Virus record (IMG/VR): IMGVR_UViG_3300009431_000026
Location: 1 to 48,191 of that record
DNA from: a virus
Length of the DNA: 48,191 bases
Reading direction: 5' to 3' (one strand)
The number at the start of each line of letters is the position of its first letter. Position 1 is the first letter of the stretch. Shown piece after piece: positions 7,079 to 17,110 of the stretch. The translations under genes were made by a program, and so were the position numbers. The notes beneath the pieces are model-generated. The model had not been told where the DNA came from and made no database searches. It worked only from the letters and a program-made list of their open reading frames with translations.

Positions 7079-8829
7079 TTTGCTCCTTGTGGTTGGGGCG
7101 GAGCATTAGCCCCTGCCCGTGGTCCAAGCATCTCTGCCTTTATTTGCTCAGGAGAAGCCCCTTCAGCCAGTCTCTGCTGTATAGACATCATATCGTTGGT
7201 TCCAAGCTGTTCTGTACCACGAGTCTGCTGGATAGGCGTGAGAAGCTTTTCTATGTCCTTAAAGCCCATAAGTTCGGCTATACGCCTATTTATCTCCTGC
7301 CTGTTTATAGTAGGATCTTGTACAGTTATCTCTTTGAACCTTAACAGCTGACCCACCATAGTCTCTTTGTTTATAGTCTCAGATACACCAGTAGGTATAA
7401 ACAGTACCTTAGCCTGTATCTGCTCAGGTGTTATCTTTATAGGCATTACCTTCCCGTTCTTACCGGTTATCTGCACCCACTCTCCCTCAGTCATAAATTG
7501 CTTCAGATTAGAGAAGAAGAACATAGCAAGCTCAGCAATAAGGTCAGTCTCAAGCCTTCTCAGCACAGGCCTGAACCTCATACCTGCAGCACCCTGTAAC
7601 AGCTGGATACCCATAGCCGTACGATGCTCACTACCCACTTCAGGCATCAGGTTAGCTATAGCTCCTGTCGACTCCCTAAAGTCGTTCTTCGCTGTCTCTT
7701 CTTCTTTATAGCTTGATTGAGTCACATCAGGTATATCCATCCATCTCAAAGAAGTAACCGTGTCAGATACTCTATGCCACTTACCAGGCTCTGACATCTG
7801 GAGTTTCTTCGTGTTGATAAGAGGATCGTTACCGTTATAGCAACCCTGCCTGTTAAGTACAAGGTCAACATTATCAAGACGTGTATTCACTATCTTGTTA
7901 ATACGCTCCTGCGTGGGCATACCGGTTTGGCCTATACCAACACCAAACCAGTTAGGCTTGGGATCTTCGAAGAGCTTGAACTTGCAGAAAGGAGGAGATT
8001 GGTGGTTGTAGGGGTTTGGTATGCCACGCAGCTTTATATCTCTGTTTATCACGATAATCCAATAAGGGACAGCTATCCTGACCTTATCCTCTTCACCGTC
8101 TTTATACGACTCATCCCACGGTCCCCAGTAATCTAACACTTCGTATTCTTTAGCCTTAGTCTGGTTATACTTGCTATCAGCGTTGGGTGACTGTGTCTTG
8201 AGAGCTTCTTTAAGATTCTCTGAATCAAACCTGGAATCAGCCGCTAATTTCTTCAATGACTCTTCATCTATGTATCTACGCCTTATAAGAGGCAGAGGAT
8301 CCCTCACTCTGAGTTTAGCTGGATGCGGGAACATCTCAAAGAAGTCAGCAAACTTACAATCAGGCCTACCTTCTATAGGAACAAAATACCTGTTTCCCTG
8401 ATCATCAGATTGCCATCCCTTTCTAACATACCAGGAACCACCCTCAGCATAACCCGTACCAAGCAAAGTACATTGCGTAAGACTGGGATAAGTCTCACCC
8501 TGAACGTTAGAAACCCTGAAATGATGTTGAATAATCCCCTTTATGATTATACCTTGCTCTTGAGGAGCATCTCCTTCAACATGAACATCCATAGGTGCAT
8601 CAGTAGGAAAGAGTGCTGTAAAGAGCCTAGGTGTGATAGTTTGCTCCCCTTCAACCATCAAAGGCACATTTATATTGTTCTGCCAGCTATAACCCTTCTT
8701 AGGAATCTTATTATGCCAGTAGTCAATAATCTTCTCAGCTTTCTGAAACCTCTCGCTATGATAGCTCTCATAACGCAGAAACTCAGTCACTACATGATCG
8801 ACCATAGAGTCTTTTAATTTGTCAGCCAT
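7075..8829 (-). CDS. Portal protein
   Basis: 584 residues, typical length for podovirus-type portals. The N-terminal region contains WQNNINVPLMVEGEQTITPRLFTALFP, a motif recurring in large phage portals, followed by the wing and stem regions with RINKIVNTRLDNVDLVLN and the helical KNDFRESTGAIANLMPE. The C-terminus is Gln/Pro/Ala-rich. It forms the dodecameric ring through which DNA enters and leaves and to which the adaptors at 46.6-48.2 kb should bind. It sits downstream of terminase and the fibre genes and directly upstream of scaffold, the usual order. Start ATG at 8829 is preceded by AGGAGGATCT. Confidence 0.85.
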   Translation of the reverse strand: MADKLKDSMVDHVVTEFLRYESYHSERFQKAEKIIDYWHNKIPKKGYSWQNNINVPLMVEGEQTITPRLFTALFPTDAPMDVHVEGDAPQEQGIIIKGIIQHHFRVSNVQGETYPSLTQCTLLGTGYAEGGSWYVRKGWQSDDQGNRYFVPIEGRPDCKFADFFEMFPHPAKLRVRDPLPLIRRRYIDEESLKKLAADSRFDSENLKEALKTQSPNADSKYNQTKAKEYEVLDYWGPWDESYKDGEEDKVRIAVPYWIIVINRDIKLRGIPNPYNHQSPPFCKFKLFEDPKPNWFGVGIGQTGMPTQERINKIVNTRLDNVDLVLNRQGCYNGNDPLINTKKLQMSEPGKWHRVSDTVTSLRWMDIPDVTQSSYKEEETAKNDFRESTGAIANLMPEVGSEHRTAMGIQLLQGAAGMRFRPVLRRLETDLIAELAMFFFSNLKQFMTEGEWVQITGKNGKVMPIKITPEQIQAKVLFIPTGVSETINKETMVGQLLRFKEITVQDPTINRQEINRRIAELMGFKDIEKLLTPIQQTRGTEQLGTNDMMSIQQRLAEGASPEQIKAEMLGPRAGANAPPQPQGAK

Positions 8830-8837
8830 AGATCCTC

Positions 8838-9185
8838 CTATGCCAGGTAGATAAGTACTCTATCCCCAGCACCCAGCCCTGAGTTAACCTCCGATGTGTC
8901 AAACACAAGACCCTTCTGGAAAGTATGTCCTAACGGACCAAAATACTTAGATGTATTCCCACCGTTAACATTCATAGCCATTTGCACTACAACAGTCCCG
9001 GTTGTACCGAGATCTTCCTGTAAAGCAAAGACATCTCCAGCAGCGGCAGAATGAAAATCTATCATCCGGATTTTTAATGGAGTACCCGCTTTCCCCATTA
9101 TCTCATTACTGAGATCAATATCCGCATTGAAGACCTCAATAATCACAGGGTTTGTCTTATACGTGTTCGCAGCAGTATGAGCCAT
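8838..9185 (-). CDS. Small beta-rich virion protein, unassigned
   Basis: 115 residues beginning MAHTAANTYKTNPVIIEVF, behind AGGAGGATAAG. The sequence alternates hydrophobic and polar residues (GTPLKIRMIDFHSAAAGDVFALQED; GTTGTVVVQMAMN) and ends in VLIYLA, which suggests a compact all-beta fold. It lies between a glycosyltransferase and the portal gene. No family was recognised; small proteins of this style in head operons are often decoration or fibre-base proteins. Confidence 0.5.
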   Translation of the reverse strand: MAHTAANTYKTNPVIIEVFNADIDLSNEIMGKAGTPLKIRMIDFHSAAAGDVFALQEDLGTTGTVVVQMAMNVNGGNTSKYFGPLGHTFQKGLVFDTSEVNSGLGAGDRVLIYLA

Positions 9186-9194
9186 CTTATCCTC

Positions 9195-9986
9195 CTATTT
9201 TATTTTAATATCATCCTGGGCATCAAGCTCCCAGTGTTCACACTTAATCGACCAATCTGCCAGATATCTCAAATTCAACTCATGCGTCACATGCCAACCC
9301 AAGTTAACATCCTGGCCTGTAAACATATTACTTTCACCCTTGAAGATATAATCCTTAAGAGCTGCTTCATTTATATAAGTACAAACAGTACCTGAAGCAT
9401 GGATATCTTCCACTCCCTCACCATCAGGCATGCGGACTATCTGGTAATCATAAAAGTCGAAGTTACCAACCTCTTCTTTTATCAACGCTATGTTCTCCCT
9501 TGAAATAACAGGCTTCTTTATAAATATCCAAGCTGAGTAGGTATCTGGTGACTTTAAAGCCTTAAATGAACGGGCAACACCTGTAGCAACACCTGTATTC
9601 GGGATACGAACCAAGGTAGAAAGCTTCGAATAAGCATCAGGTGGCGGGAATATATCATCCTCCACCACAAACAAATCCCCCTTCCGATATTGGTTCACAA
9701 GGTTCATATTAAATGCTACGCCCCACCTCTTCTTGGAAAACCCTTCTGGGCTGGTAGATTCCTCCCTATGAGAGTAAAACCTAAAAGGACTCACAAGAAG
9801 CTCGCTCTCTTTAAACCCAACCTTAAACTCATCAAAACACATCCTGACCTGATCTTCCACGTGTCTACCCACAACCCATAGCAGCTTCATATCACCCTTC
9901 GGAACTTCAATCCTCCGTAAGTTCTCATACCACTCCTTAAGGCAAAAATCCTTCCCGATGATAGAAACAAACGTACAGGTTATCAT
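9195..9986 (-). CDS. Glycosyltransferase-like protein, GT-A type
   Basis: 263 residues. Strand-helix start MITCTFVSIIGKDFCLKEWYENL, then FVVEDDIFPPPDAY at about 106-119, the acidic D-x-D-like donor/metal site of GT-A enzymes. Later come DIHASGTVCTYI and TGQDVNLGWHV (acceptor-side acidic motif), in the order seen in family-2-like transferases. It probably adds a sugar from a nucleotide sugar. The start overlaps the stop of the 55-codon gene (ATGA), two genes downstream of a collagen-like fibre rich in Gly-X-Thr. That fibre is a candidate target. Enzyme class is fairly secure, substrate inferred. Confidence 0.65.
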   Translation of the reverse strand: MITCTFVSIIGKDFCLKEWYENLRRIEVPKGDMKLLWVVGRHVEDQVRMCFDEFKVGFKESELLVSPFRFYSHREESTSPEGFSKKRWGVAFNMNLVNQYRKGDLFVVEDDIFPPPDAYSKLSTLVRIPNTGVATGVARSFKALKSPDTYSAWIFIKKPVISRENIALIKEEVGNFDFYDYQIVRMPDGEGVEDIHASGTVCTYINEAALKDYIFKGESNMFTGQDVNLGWHVTHELNLRYLADWSIKCEHWELDAQDDIKIK

Positions 9987-10150
9987 CTCGTCAGAACCTT
10001 TCCATCTACAATCATATTCTTTCTTATCGTGACCGGAATTCTCTTCACTGCGATTCTCTTCTTGGCGTAAGCTATCTTATCACCCCGTAAAACCATCATA
10101 GTCTGATATTGCTTATCTTCCCCATAAGGTCCATCAATCCATGTAGGCAT
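9983..10150 (-). CDS. Small basic protein, function unknown
   Basis: 55 residues, MPTWIDGPYGEDKQYQTMMV at the start and a Lys/Arg-rich remainder (AYAKKRIAVKRIPVTIRK). It begins just after the fibre gene stop behind GGAGGGGTAAC and ends overlapping the glycosyltransferase start (ATGA). Tight packing on both sides and a good ribosome site support a real gene. Possibly a fibre-assembly or attachment helper; no family recognised. Confidence 0.55.
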   Translation of the reverse strand: MPTWIDGPYGEDKQYQTMMVLRGDKIAYAKKRIAVKRIPVTIRKNMIVDGKVLTR

Positions 10151-10151
10151 G

Positions 10152-12990
<2,839 letters not shown>

Positions 12991-12991
<1 letters not shown>

Positions 12992-13224
12992 TATTGCCTC
13001 TGCAGTTTGTTATATTCGCTCTCGTAGTACTCTCTGTCCTTACCTTGTGGGTTCATAGACCTTATCTCCCATAAGTCACATACGTTATCAGGAGAAATAT
13101 TACCATCCACCCTCTCACAAGTACTCATAGGCCTAAAGTGATCGCAGGACTTACAACGCTGATGTTGCCTATAATTGACATCTGTCTTCTGATTATGTGG
13201 GTGGTGGTCATTAGGTAGTGCCAT
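12991..13224 (-). CDS. Cys-rich protein, HiPIP-like pattern
   Basis: 77 residues with CKSC at 24-27, TCERVDGNISP and VCDLWE. The spacing C-x2-C-x(8)-C-x(n)-CDLW resembles high-potential iron-sulfur-like or zinc-binding small proteins frequently encoded beside phage terminase genes. The N-terminus has a His cluster (NDHHPHN). It lies 2 bases after the terminase large subunit. It could bind metal or a cluster; function unknown. Confidence 0.5.
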
Positions 13225-13226
13225 AG

Positions 13227-14759
13227 CTATCTCCTCTCCTCAACAAGGCTATGATAAGAACCCTTACTGGGACTCTTTACCGGATACTTAGCGTAATCTC
13301 CCGCATATGAGACTTCTGACTCATCCTCTTCCGGCTGGACATATGTAGGCCCCGCATTGTAGATATACCGCAAACAGTCCATAAAGTGATCATCCTTCTT
13401 TCTAGCCGTGTTTCTTTCATCAAACTGGTCCGTATTGTGCTTTCTCTCGCTATATATGTAATGCTGGAACTCATAGATGGTTTTCTGGCAGAAACGTGAG
13501 ATATTAAGCTGAGGCTGACTTGTACCGTAGAGATGTACGTACTTAGGCTTCAAAGCCGCTTTAATACGACTTTTGCCCAAATCAGGATCATTGTTAGCCC
13601 TTTCGCAGAAAATCCCATATTTCATCAGTTCCTTGCGGATATTAAATCCTCCGGCTAGCTGGTTCTCCTTGTCCATAGCAGGGTCTATGAACCGCCTGGA
13701 GGGAGGGAGATCGCCCTCCTGGGCGTGTATAGCGTGGGCTACCTGCTCTATATCCATGTCCTTCAACCACAATTCATCGTACAGATAGTGGTTCTCATTA
13801 GGATCAACAGCTAGCCAGAGGCATGCAGTAGGCGTTCTTGGGTGAGGATCTATGCAAAAGTACCTCGTCCAGTGCTTTTCCACCTTCGGAGGCTCACAAA
13901 TATGGAGATTTTGGTCAAATTCCTTGTAAATCAGGCCCGTAAGGTGCAGGAAACGTCCATGAAGACGTGCTTCCTGCTCCTCATCGGTCAATTTCTCCTC
14001 AAATTCCTTGATCGCCCGCTCTCCACCGGGTAATTTGGTATTATCTCGTATATCCACGACTTCTACGAACACCTTTTTACCATCTGCTTTAAGAAATATC
14101 TCATCATAAATCCATGGCTGGGTCAAAGGGGTGAGAGTGAGCCAGTCTCTCCCTCTGAAGTCTACTAGTCCACGCAATGTGGCTATATACTTGTCTCTCG
14201 GAGGTGGTTCATCAAACCAAGCACAATGACCCCGCCAACCTTCAAAGCTCTCTGTGTTCATTTCATACGACAGTATGTCGAACTGAGAGCCGTTTTTAAG
14301 CATCCACTTGATAGGAACGCCCATAGGATTGCGTTTCTTGCCGTTTTTAGCTAAAAGTGAGGAATCAAGGTTTTCATCGAGGAAGGGGATAATAACCTCA
14401 CCTACCCCCTTTTGGAAGTCCTTTGCTACTATACGCCCCATTACAGGGCCCTTATACCGCTGAGCAGCAGGATACCACCCAGGATAGATACCCGTCATAT
14501 GGAAAAGGAACTCCATTCCCCCCGCATATGTCTTACCAGAGCGATTTCCACCGAAGATAGCCCTGGTCTGAGCAGAGGCTTTGTGAAAGGAAAGCTGCTT
14601 AGGATGAGGTTCGTAGTACAGAAGTCGCTTAGACTTACGATACTGTATCTCCTCATTCAGCAGATCAAGATACTTCTCCTGATCCTTCCTGCCCAAGGCT
14701 TCGAATTCCTCTTGGGTTAAGTGCCCTTTGAGCGATCGCTGAGAGCTTTTTGAACTCAT
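13227..14759 (-). CDS. terL: Terminase large subunit
   Basis: 510 residues, normal length. The ATPase domain has PHPKQLSFHK, a Walker A-like GGNRSGKT at 70-77, and Walker B CAWFDEPP with D183/E184. The nuclease domain begins YFCIDPHPRTPTACLWL (first catalytic Asp near 304) and has further acidic residues in RFIDPAMDKEN and KKDDHFMDCLRYI. It powers DNA packaging and cuts the concatemer. It overlaps the small-subunit gene by 95 bases, longer than usual; a later start cannot be excluded, but the whole N-terminus fits the family. Confidence 0.92.
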   Translation of the reverse strand: MSSKSSQRSLKGHLTQEEFEALGRKDQEKYLDLLNEEIQYRKSKRLLYYEPHPKQLSFHKASAQTRAIFGGNRSGKTYAGGMEFLFHMTGIYPGWYPAAQRYKGPVMGRIVAKDFQKGVGEVIIPFLDENLDSSLLAKNGKKRNPMGVPIKWMLKNGSQFDILSYEMNTESFEGWRGHCAWFDEPPPRDKYIATLRGLVDFRGRDWLTLTPLTQPWIYDEIFLKADGKKVFVEVVDIRDNTKLPGGERAIKEFEEKLTDEEQEARLHGRFLHLTGLIYKEFDQNLHICEPPKVEKHWTRYFCIDPHPRTPTACLWLAVDPNENHYLYDELWLKDMDIEQVAHAIHAQEGDLPPSRRFIDPAMDKENQLAGGFNIRKELMKYGIFCERANNDPDLGKSRIKAALKPKYVHLYGTSQPQLNISRFCQKTIYEFQHYIYSERKHNTDQFDERNTARKKDDHFMDCLRYIYNAGPTYVQPEEDESEVSYAGDYAKYPVKSPSKGSYHSLVEERR

Positions 14760-15171
14760 TCTGAAGCTCCTCTTTGGTTAAACCCTTATAATACGAGAAA
14801 GACATCTCCACATTAGGTGTGGATTTGGCAAGAGTGTTCAATATGCGAGATATCTCGTAGGACTTCTTTTCCGTGATAGGACCCTTTTGTAGGTCTTTGA
14901 GGCGGTTATTGAGCAGAAGCTGGCTTCTCTTCTTATTATCCTTGTTAAGCTGTTTCTCCTGAGCGGAGAACCTAGCCTGCATTTTAGCCAGTTCTGCCTG
15001 AAAGAGGTGAACTATGGAACCAGCAGTACGCTCATCCCCTTCTATTAGAGCATATAAATAAGAGGGCTTCCACCCGCAAGCCGCTGCAATCTCCTTATAC
15101 TTGAGGATACCCTCTTCTATAAGCTCTAATGCTTTATAATGCTTTATGGTAAGGACTGGTTCTCTAGCCAT
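14665..15171 (-). CDS. terS: Terminase small subunit
   Basis: 168 residues. An N-terminal HTH (YKALELIEEGILKYKEIAAACGWKPSYLYALIEGD) should recognise the packaging site, followed by a long charged oligomerisation helix (AELAKMQARFSAQEKQLNKDNKK) and a C-terminal tail that may contact the large subunit. It is the first gene of the late operon, 129 bases below the inferred transcription start. The ATG is preceded by AGGAGATATAT. Identity rests on HTH-plus-coil architecture and adjacency to the large subunit. Confidence 0.8.
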   Translation of the reverse strand: MAREPVLTIKHYKALELIEEGILKYKEIAAACGWKPSYLYALIEGDERTAGSIVHLFQAELAKMQARFSAQEKQLNKDNKKRSQLLLNNRLKDLQKGPITEKKSYEISRILNTLAKSTPNVEMSFSYYKGLTKEELQNEFKKLSAIAQRALNPRGIRSLGQEGSGEVS

Positions 15172-15189
15172 ATATATCTCCTAAAAGAG

Positions 15190-15223
15190 GGAGCGTTGGG
15201 ATGAGGTGGCCACCCAACGCTCC
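15190..15223 (-). promoter_or_regulatory. Leader hairpin 3, perfect 11-bp arms
   Basis: GGAGCGTTGGG and CCCAACGCTCC are perfect inverted repeats around a 12-base loop containing GGCCACC. On the minus-strand transcript the stem is followed by CTCTTTT and then the ribosome site of the terminase small subunit. It could be a second, weaker terminator, a protein-binding hairpin, or part of the packaging site beside terS. Its arms contain the CCCAACG word enriched elsewhere in the window. Confidence 0.65.
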
Positions 15224-15229
15224 TCGAGG

Positions 15230-15252
15230 CTGTGAGGGGATCCAGCTCACAG
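15230..15252 (-). promoter_or_regulatory. Leader hairpin 2
   Basis: CTGTGAG and CTCACAG form a 7-bp stem with a 9-base loop in the late-operon leader, between the promoter-proximal terminator and hairpin 3. There is no U-tract. Together with hairpin 3 it forms a paired-stem arrangement reminiscent of RNA antitermination elements. Confidence 0.5.
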
Positions 15253-15261
15253 GTAGAAAAC

Positions 15262-15297
15262 AAAAAGAGACAGGGAAACTATAGGTTTCGCTGTCTC
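15262..15297 (-). terminator. Promoter-proximal intrinsic terminator (late leader)
   Basis: The minus-strand RNA has 13-base arms (GAGACAGCGAAAC and GTTTCCCTGTCTC, one mismatch) around a 5-base loop, followed by TTTTTGTTTT. It starts only a few bases after the expected start of late transcription (about 15300). It would stop most late transcripts unless antiterminated. The near-perfect dyad could also act as an operator. Confidence 0.75.
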
Positions 15298-15306
15298 GAT
15301 GTTGCA

Positions 15307-15335
15307 AGTATATACCATAAAGGCGGTTTTGTCAA
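15307..15335 (-). promoter_or_regulatory. Late sigma70 promoter for packaging/structural operon
   Basis: On the minus strand, TTGACA (15335-15330), a 17-base spacer and TATACT (15312-15307) match the sigma70 consensus at all but one base. It points toward the terminase genes. Expected start near 15300. Confidence 0.88.
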
Positions 15336-15343
15336 GTTTTTCC

Positions 15344-15372
15344 TTGAAATAATTTACCAGACCTCGTATATG
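15344..15372 (+). promoter_or_regulatory. Probable early promoter for plus-strand operon
   Basis: TTGAAA (15344-15349), 17 bases, TATATG (15367-15372). It is weaker than the minus promoter but correctly placed and oriented for the plus-strand operon; its -35 is 8 bases from the -35 of the divergent late promoter, so binding may be mutually exclusive. Confidence 0.55.
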
Positions 15373-15440
15373 GAAGGGGGTCACACCATACCCGTAAGGG
15401 CAATAAATTACCACATACCTCCCCCACCAAGCACTCAATG

Positions 15441-15471
15441 GAAAATCACTTCGCAAAGCGAAGTAATTTTC
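15441..15471 (+). promoter_or_regulatory. Hairpin in early 5' leader
   Basis: GAAAAT-c-ACTTCGC, AAA loop, GCGAAGT-a-ATTTTC: a 13-bp stem with one mismatch. It is followed by only a short U-rich part of its own arm and lies 25 bases before the first early gene and its AAAGGAGGTG site. It may be an attenuator, a stability element or a bidirectional terminator. Confidence 0.55.
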
Positions 15472-15496
15472 TATAGAGAGAAAGGAGGTGGAGTAA

Positions 15497-15598
15497 ATGA
15501 AGTGGTTACCGAGATGTGATGGCTGTCCCTGGAGTGGAACAGTGTGCTTGACTGACAAAGATGTAGAACAATGCATAAACGATAATGGAGGTGAGTAA
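15497..15598 (+). CDS. Early mini-protein, Cys-rich, 33 residues
   Basis: MKWLPRCDGCPWSGTVC begins behind AAAGGAGGTGGAGTAA, the strongest class of ribosome site in this genome. Four cysteines (CDGC, VC, QC) could bind a metal. First gene of the plus-strand operon. No family recognised; first-expressed mini-proteins of phages often target host functions, but nothing here shows that directly. Confidence 0.6.
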   Translation: MKWLPRCDGCPWSGTVCLTDKDVEQCINDNGGE

Positions 15599-15603
15599 AG
15601 GAG

Positions 15604-15693
15604 ATGGAGGGGATGATACGAGGTTATGAGGTAGATAGTCTCAAGCTAACCGTTATAAATGATGAGACTAAATTTTTCCTCCGTAAAACGTAG
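15604..15693 (+). CDS. Possible early mini-protein, 29 residues
   Basis: The frame MEGMIRGYEVDSLKLTVIND continues to a stop at 15691-15693. The preceding gene's end GGAGGTGAGTAAAGGAG supplies a ribosome site; the second ATG at 15613 is also well placed behind GGAGGGG. Short, so coding status is uncertain. Its stop lies in the loop of an AT-rich inverted repeat. Confidence 0.4.
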   Translation: MEGMIRGYEVDSLKLTVINDETKFFLRKT

Positions 15694-15703
15694 AAAAAAT
15701 TTA
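15669..15703 (+). promoter_or_regulatory. AT-rich inverted repeat before 72-residue gene
   Basis: TAAATTTTT and AAAAATTTA form perfect 9-base arms around a 17-base loop. It lies immediately upstream of the AAAGGAGGTG ribosome site of the gene at 15724, so it could control access to that site or bind a dimeric regulator. Confidence 0.45.
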
Positions 15704-15723
15704 TTTGAAAGGAGGTGATTGCG

Positions 15724-15942
15724 ATGGCAGTCCGCGTAGACCAGTATATCGGAGTACACAAGAACAAGAATGATGAAGTGTCATATAGGGTGTCGCTCTC
15801 CCCTGCCCAGCTTACTAACTTGACGAAGCTTGGTGAAGGAGTACAGTTGTGGATTAACACAGATAGGAAAGTGCTGACGGATAAGAACGGTAAATCGTTC
15901 ATTATGTCAAGCTTCAAAACTTGGCAGAAACAGTCAGCGTAG
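15724..15942 (+). CDS. Early small protein, function unknown
   Basis: 72 residues from the ATG at 15724, which has AAAGGAGGTGATTGCG in front; an upstream in-frame start at 15715 would overlap that site and is disfavoured. The sequence (MAVRVDQYIGVHKNKNDEVS..) looks like a small beta-rich domain with basic patches (KNKN, DRKVLTDKNGK) and a C-terminal FKTWQKQ helix, compatible with nucleic-acid binding. It lies just before an intrinsic terminator, so it is expressed even when the rest of the operon is attenuated. A regulatory role would fit but is inference. Confidence 0.6.
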   Translation: MAVRVDQYIGVHKNKNDEVSYRVSLSPAQLTNLTKLGEGVQLWINTDRKVLTDKNGKSFIMSSFKTWQKQSA

Positions 15943-15950
15943 TCACATCA

Positions 15951-15993
15951 TTGGGGGCAGGCAGCTATCATCGCCTGTCCTCAATATTTTTTT
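15951..15993 (+). terminator. Intrinsic terminator inside early operon
   Basis: TTGGGGGCAGGC and GCCTGTCCTCAA form a continuous 12-bp stem (with G-U pairs) around a 10-base loop, followed within two bases by seven T. It separates the first three early mini-genes from all later plus-strand genes. No new promoter was seen between it and the next gene at 16031. Confidence 0.8.
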
Positions 15994-16030
15994 ATTATTC
16001 ACGAGCAACAACCAAAGATGAAGGGAGGCT

Positions 16031-16330
16031 ATGATGAAATGGTATCAGCTGAACTTTGCAGATAACAGTAAGTCACAGAAGTTTGCAGAGAGGTTTGAGG
16101 TGGATAACCGAATAGATGGCACAGGCTCATTTGTACTGACATCAGTAGGTTGCACAAAGAGATATCAACAAGATAGAAAAGAAGCAGAGAGAACGCCTGC
16201 CGAAGAGATGAGAGTAGCGACAGGCCAACGCTATACTAACCCTTATCGTAGAGATAACTGGCGTTGGGCACCGAAGTATGAAGTGAAGAGGATGATTAAG
16301 AGTATCAGAATAATAAAGGCAGGTGCGTGA
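16031..16330 (+). CDS. Hypothetical early protein, 99 residues
   Basis: MMKWYQLNFADNSKSQKFAE.. with a basic C-terminal half (RYTNPYRRDNWRWAPKYEVKRMIKSIRIIKAGA). Two tandem ATGs follow AGGGAGGCT; the second is better spaced. It contains an aromatic/Arg-rich region consistent with nucleic-acid contact. The stop overlaps the next ATG. First gene beyond the early terminator. No known domain. Confidence 0.55.
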   Translation: MMKWYQLNFADNSKSQKFAERFEVDNRIDGTGSFVLTSVGCTKRYQQDRKEAERTPAEEMRVATGQRYTNPYRRDNWRWAPKYEVKRMIKSIRIIKAGA

Positions 16331-16563
16331 TGAGTAAAGAAGCCAGAAGGAAGATACTCACGAGAGTAACAACGCCATATTGTGGTGCTAAGCTACCAGT
16401 CCAGTGCAAGAGCTATGATAAGACAGTGTGTTATTACACCTGTCCACAGATAGAGGCTGACAAGCCAACGCAGTTAGAGTTTGACTTCAGCAATGACGAG
16501 CTTGAAGATATGTGTCAACAGCAGATAACGAAGGATCTGAACGGTAACGCAGAGAGGAGGTGA
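16330..16563 (+). CDS. Hypothetical Cys-containing early protein
   Basis: 77 residues from the ATG at 16330 (a GTG one codon upstream is possible), overlapping the preceding stop as ATGA. Four Cys in the first half (YCGAKLPVQC, VCYYTC) suggest a metal site, then an acidic helix (FDFSNDELEDMCQQQ). No family recognised. Confidence 0.5.
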   Translation: MSKEARRKILTRVTTPYCGAKLPVQCKSYDKTVCYYTCPQIEADKPTQLEFDFSNDELEDMCQQQITKDLNGNAERR

Positions 16564-16570
16564 TATAACT

Positions 16571-16804
16571 ATGTACGAGGTGAGAGCGTGGGTACAGTTT
16601 GATATTAATAGTGTGCAAGACCCTAATCCTGTAAGGTGGAACAGGGATAGCATCCCAACGTTTGAGGATGCAGTCAAGGCTCTTGACAACCTGAACAAAA
16701 CAAACACAGTATATGAAGCTCACATATACCCTCAGATCAAGGAGGTGGGCTATGCTGAAGAAGCTAAGGGACAGGCTGACTCAGTGGAGAATGTGCCATC
16801 GTAG
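16571..16804 (+). CDS. Hypothetical early protein, 77 residues
   Basis: MYEVRAWVQFDINSVQD.. behind GAGGAGGTGATATAACT. A short alpha/beta-like sequence with FEDAVKALDNLNK helix and YEAHIYPQI strand, the look of a small ferredoxin-like domain. Its 3' end overlaps the 34-codon frame at 16752 in another frame. Function unknown. Confidence 0.5.
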   Translation: MYEVRAWVQFDINSVQDPNPVRWNRDSIPTFEDAVKALDNLNKTNTVYEAHIYPQIKEVGYAEEAKGQADSVENVPS

Positions 16805-16856
16805 AGGATGGGCTACGGTTATTGAGATACCAAAATACCTAAAAGGGAGGAGATGA
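16752..16856 (+). CDS. Possible overlapping mini-protein, 34 residues
   Basis: MLKKLRDRLTQWRMCHRRGW.. is a highly basic frame that starts inside the previous gene behind AAGGAGGTGGGCT and ends at the start of the SWIM-like gene. The ribosome site and the fact that it fills the gap between two genes support it; length keeps confidence modest. Confidence 0.4.
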   Translation: MLKKLRDRLTQWRMCHRRGWATVIEIPKYLKGRR

Positions 16857-17110
16857 TGAGTAAAGTACTAGCCGAGTATCCCAGTAGCAGTAACCCAGGT
16901 AAGAAGTATCAAATCATACGACCAAATGCACCAAGTAAGCCTATCTACTGTACTTGTTACCAGTGGAAACTCAAGCGTACTTGTAAACATCTTGAAAGAT
17001 GGGCTCACGAAGAATGTGAAGCAAGCGAAGCCTCAATGCCACTAACATCTCCTCTTGAAGATATAATCAAGAAGGAGGTAGAAAGGCTGAGCAATGGAAG
17101 AGCACGATAA
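16856..17110 (+). CDS. SWIM-type zinc-finger protein
   Basis: 84 residues from the ATG at 16856 (another ATG is one codon earlier), behind GGGAGGAG. YQIIRPN leads into IYCTCYQWKLKRTCKHLE, matching the SWIM pattern C-x-C-x(n)-C-x-H. SWIM fingers bind DNA or proteins and occur in SWI2/SNF2, MuDR and Sws1/recombination proteins. The C-terminal part is an acidic helix (EDIIKKEVERL). It could be an adaptor in the early DNA-transaction module. Overlaps the next gene by 17 bases. Confidence 0.6.
   Translation: MSKVLAEYPSSSNPGKKYQIIRPNAPSKPIYCTCYQWKLKRTCKHLERWAHEECEASEASMPLTSPLEDIIKKEVERLSNGRAR

Noticed and set aside
15247-15576. 109-codon minus-strand frame over the control region
   Set aside because: It crosses both promoters and several hairpins and opposes the early mini-genes; no ribosome site.
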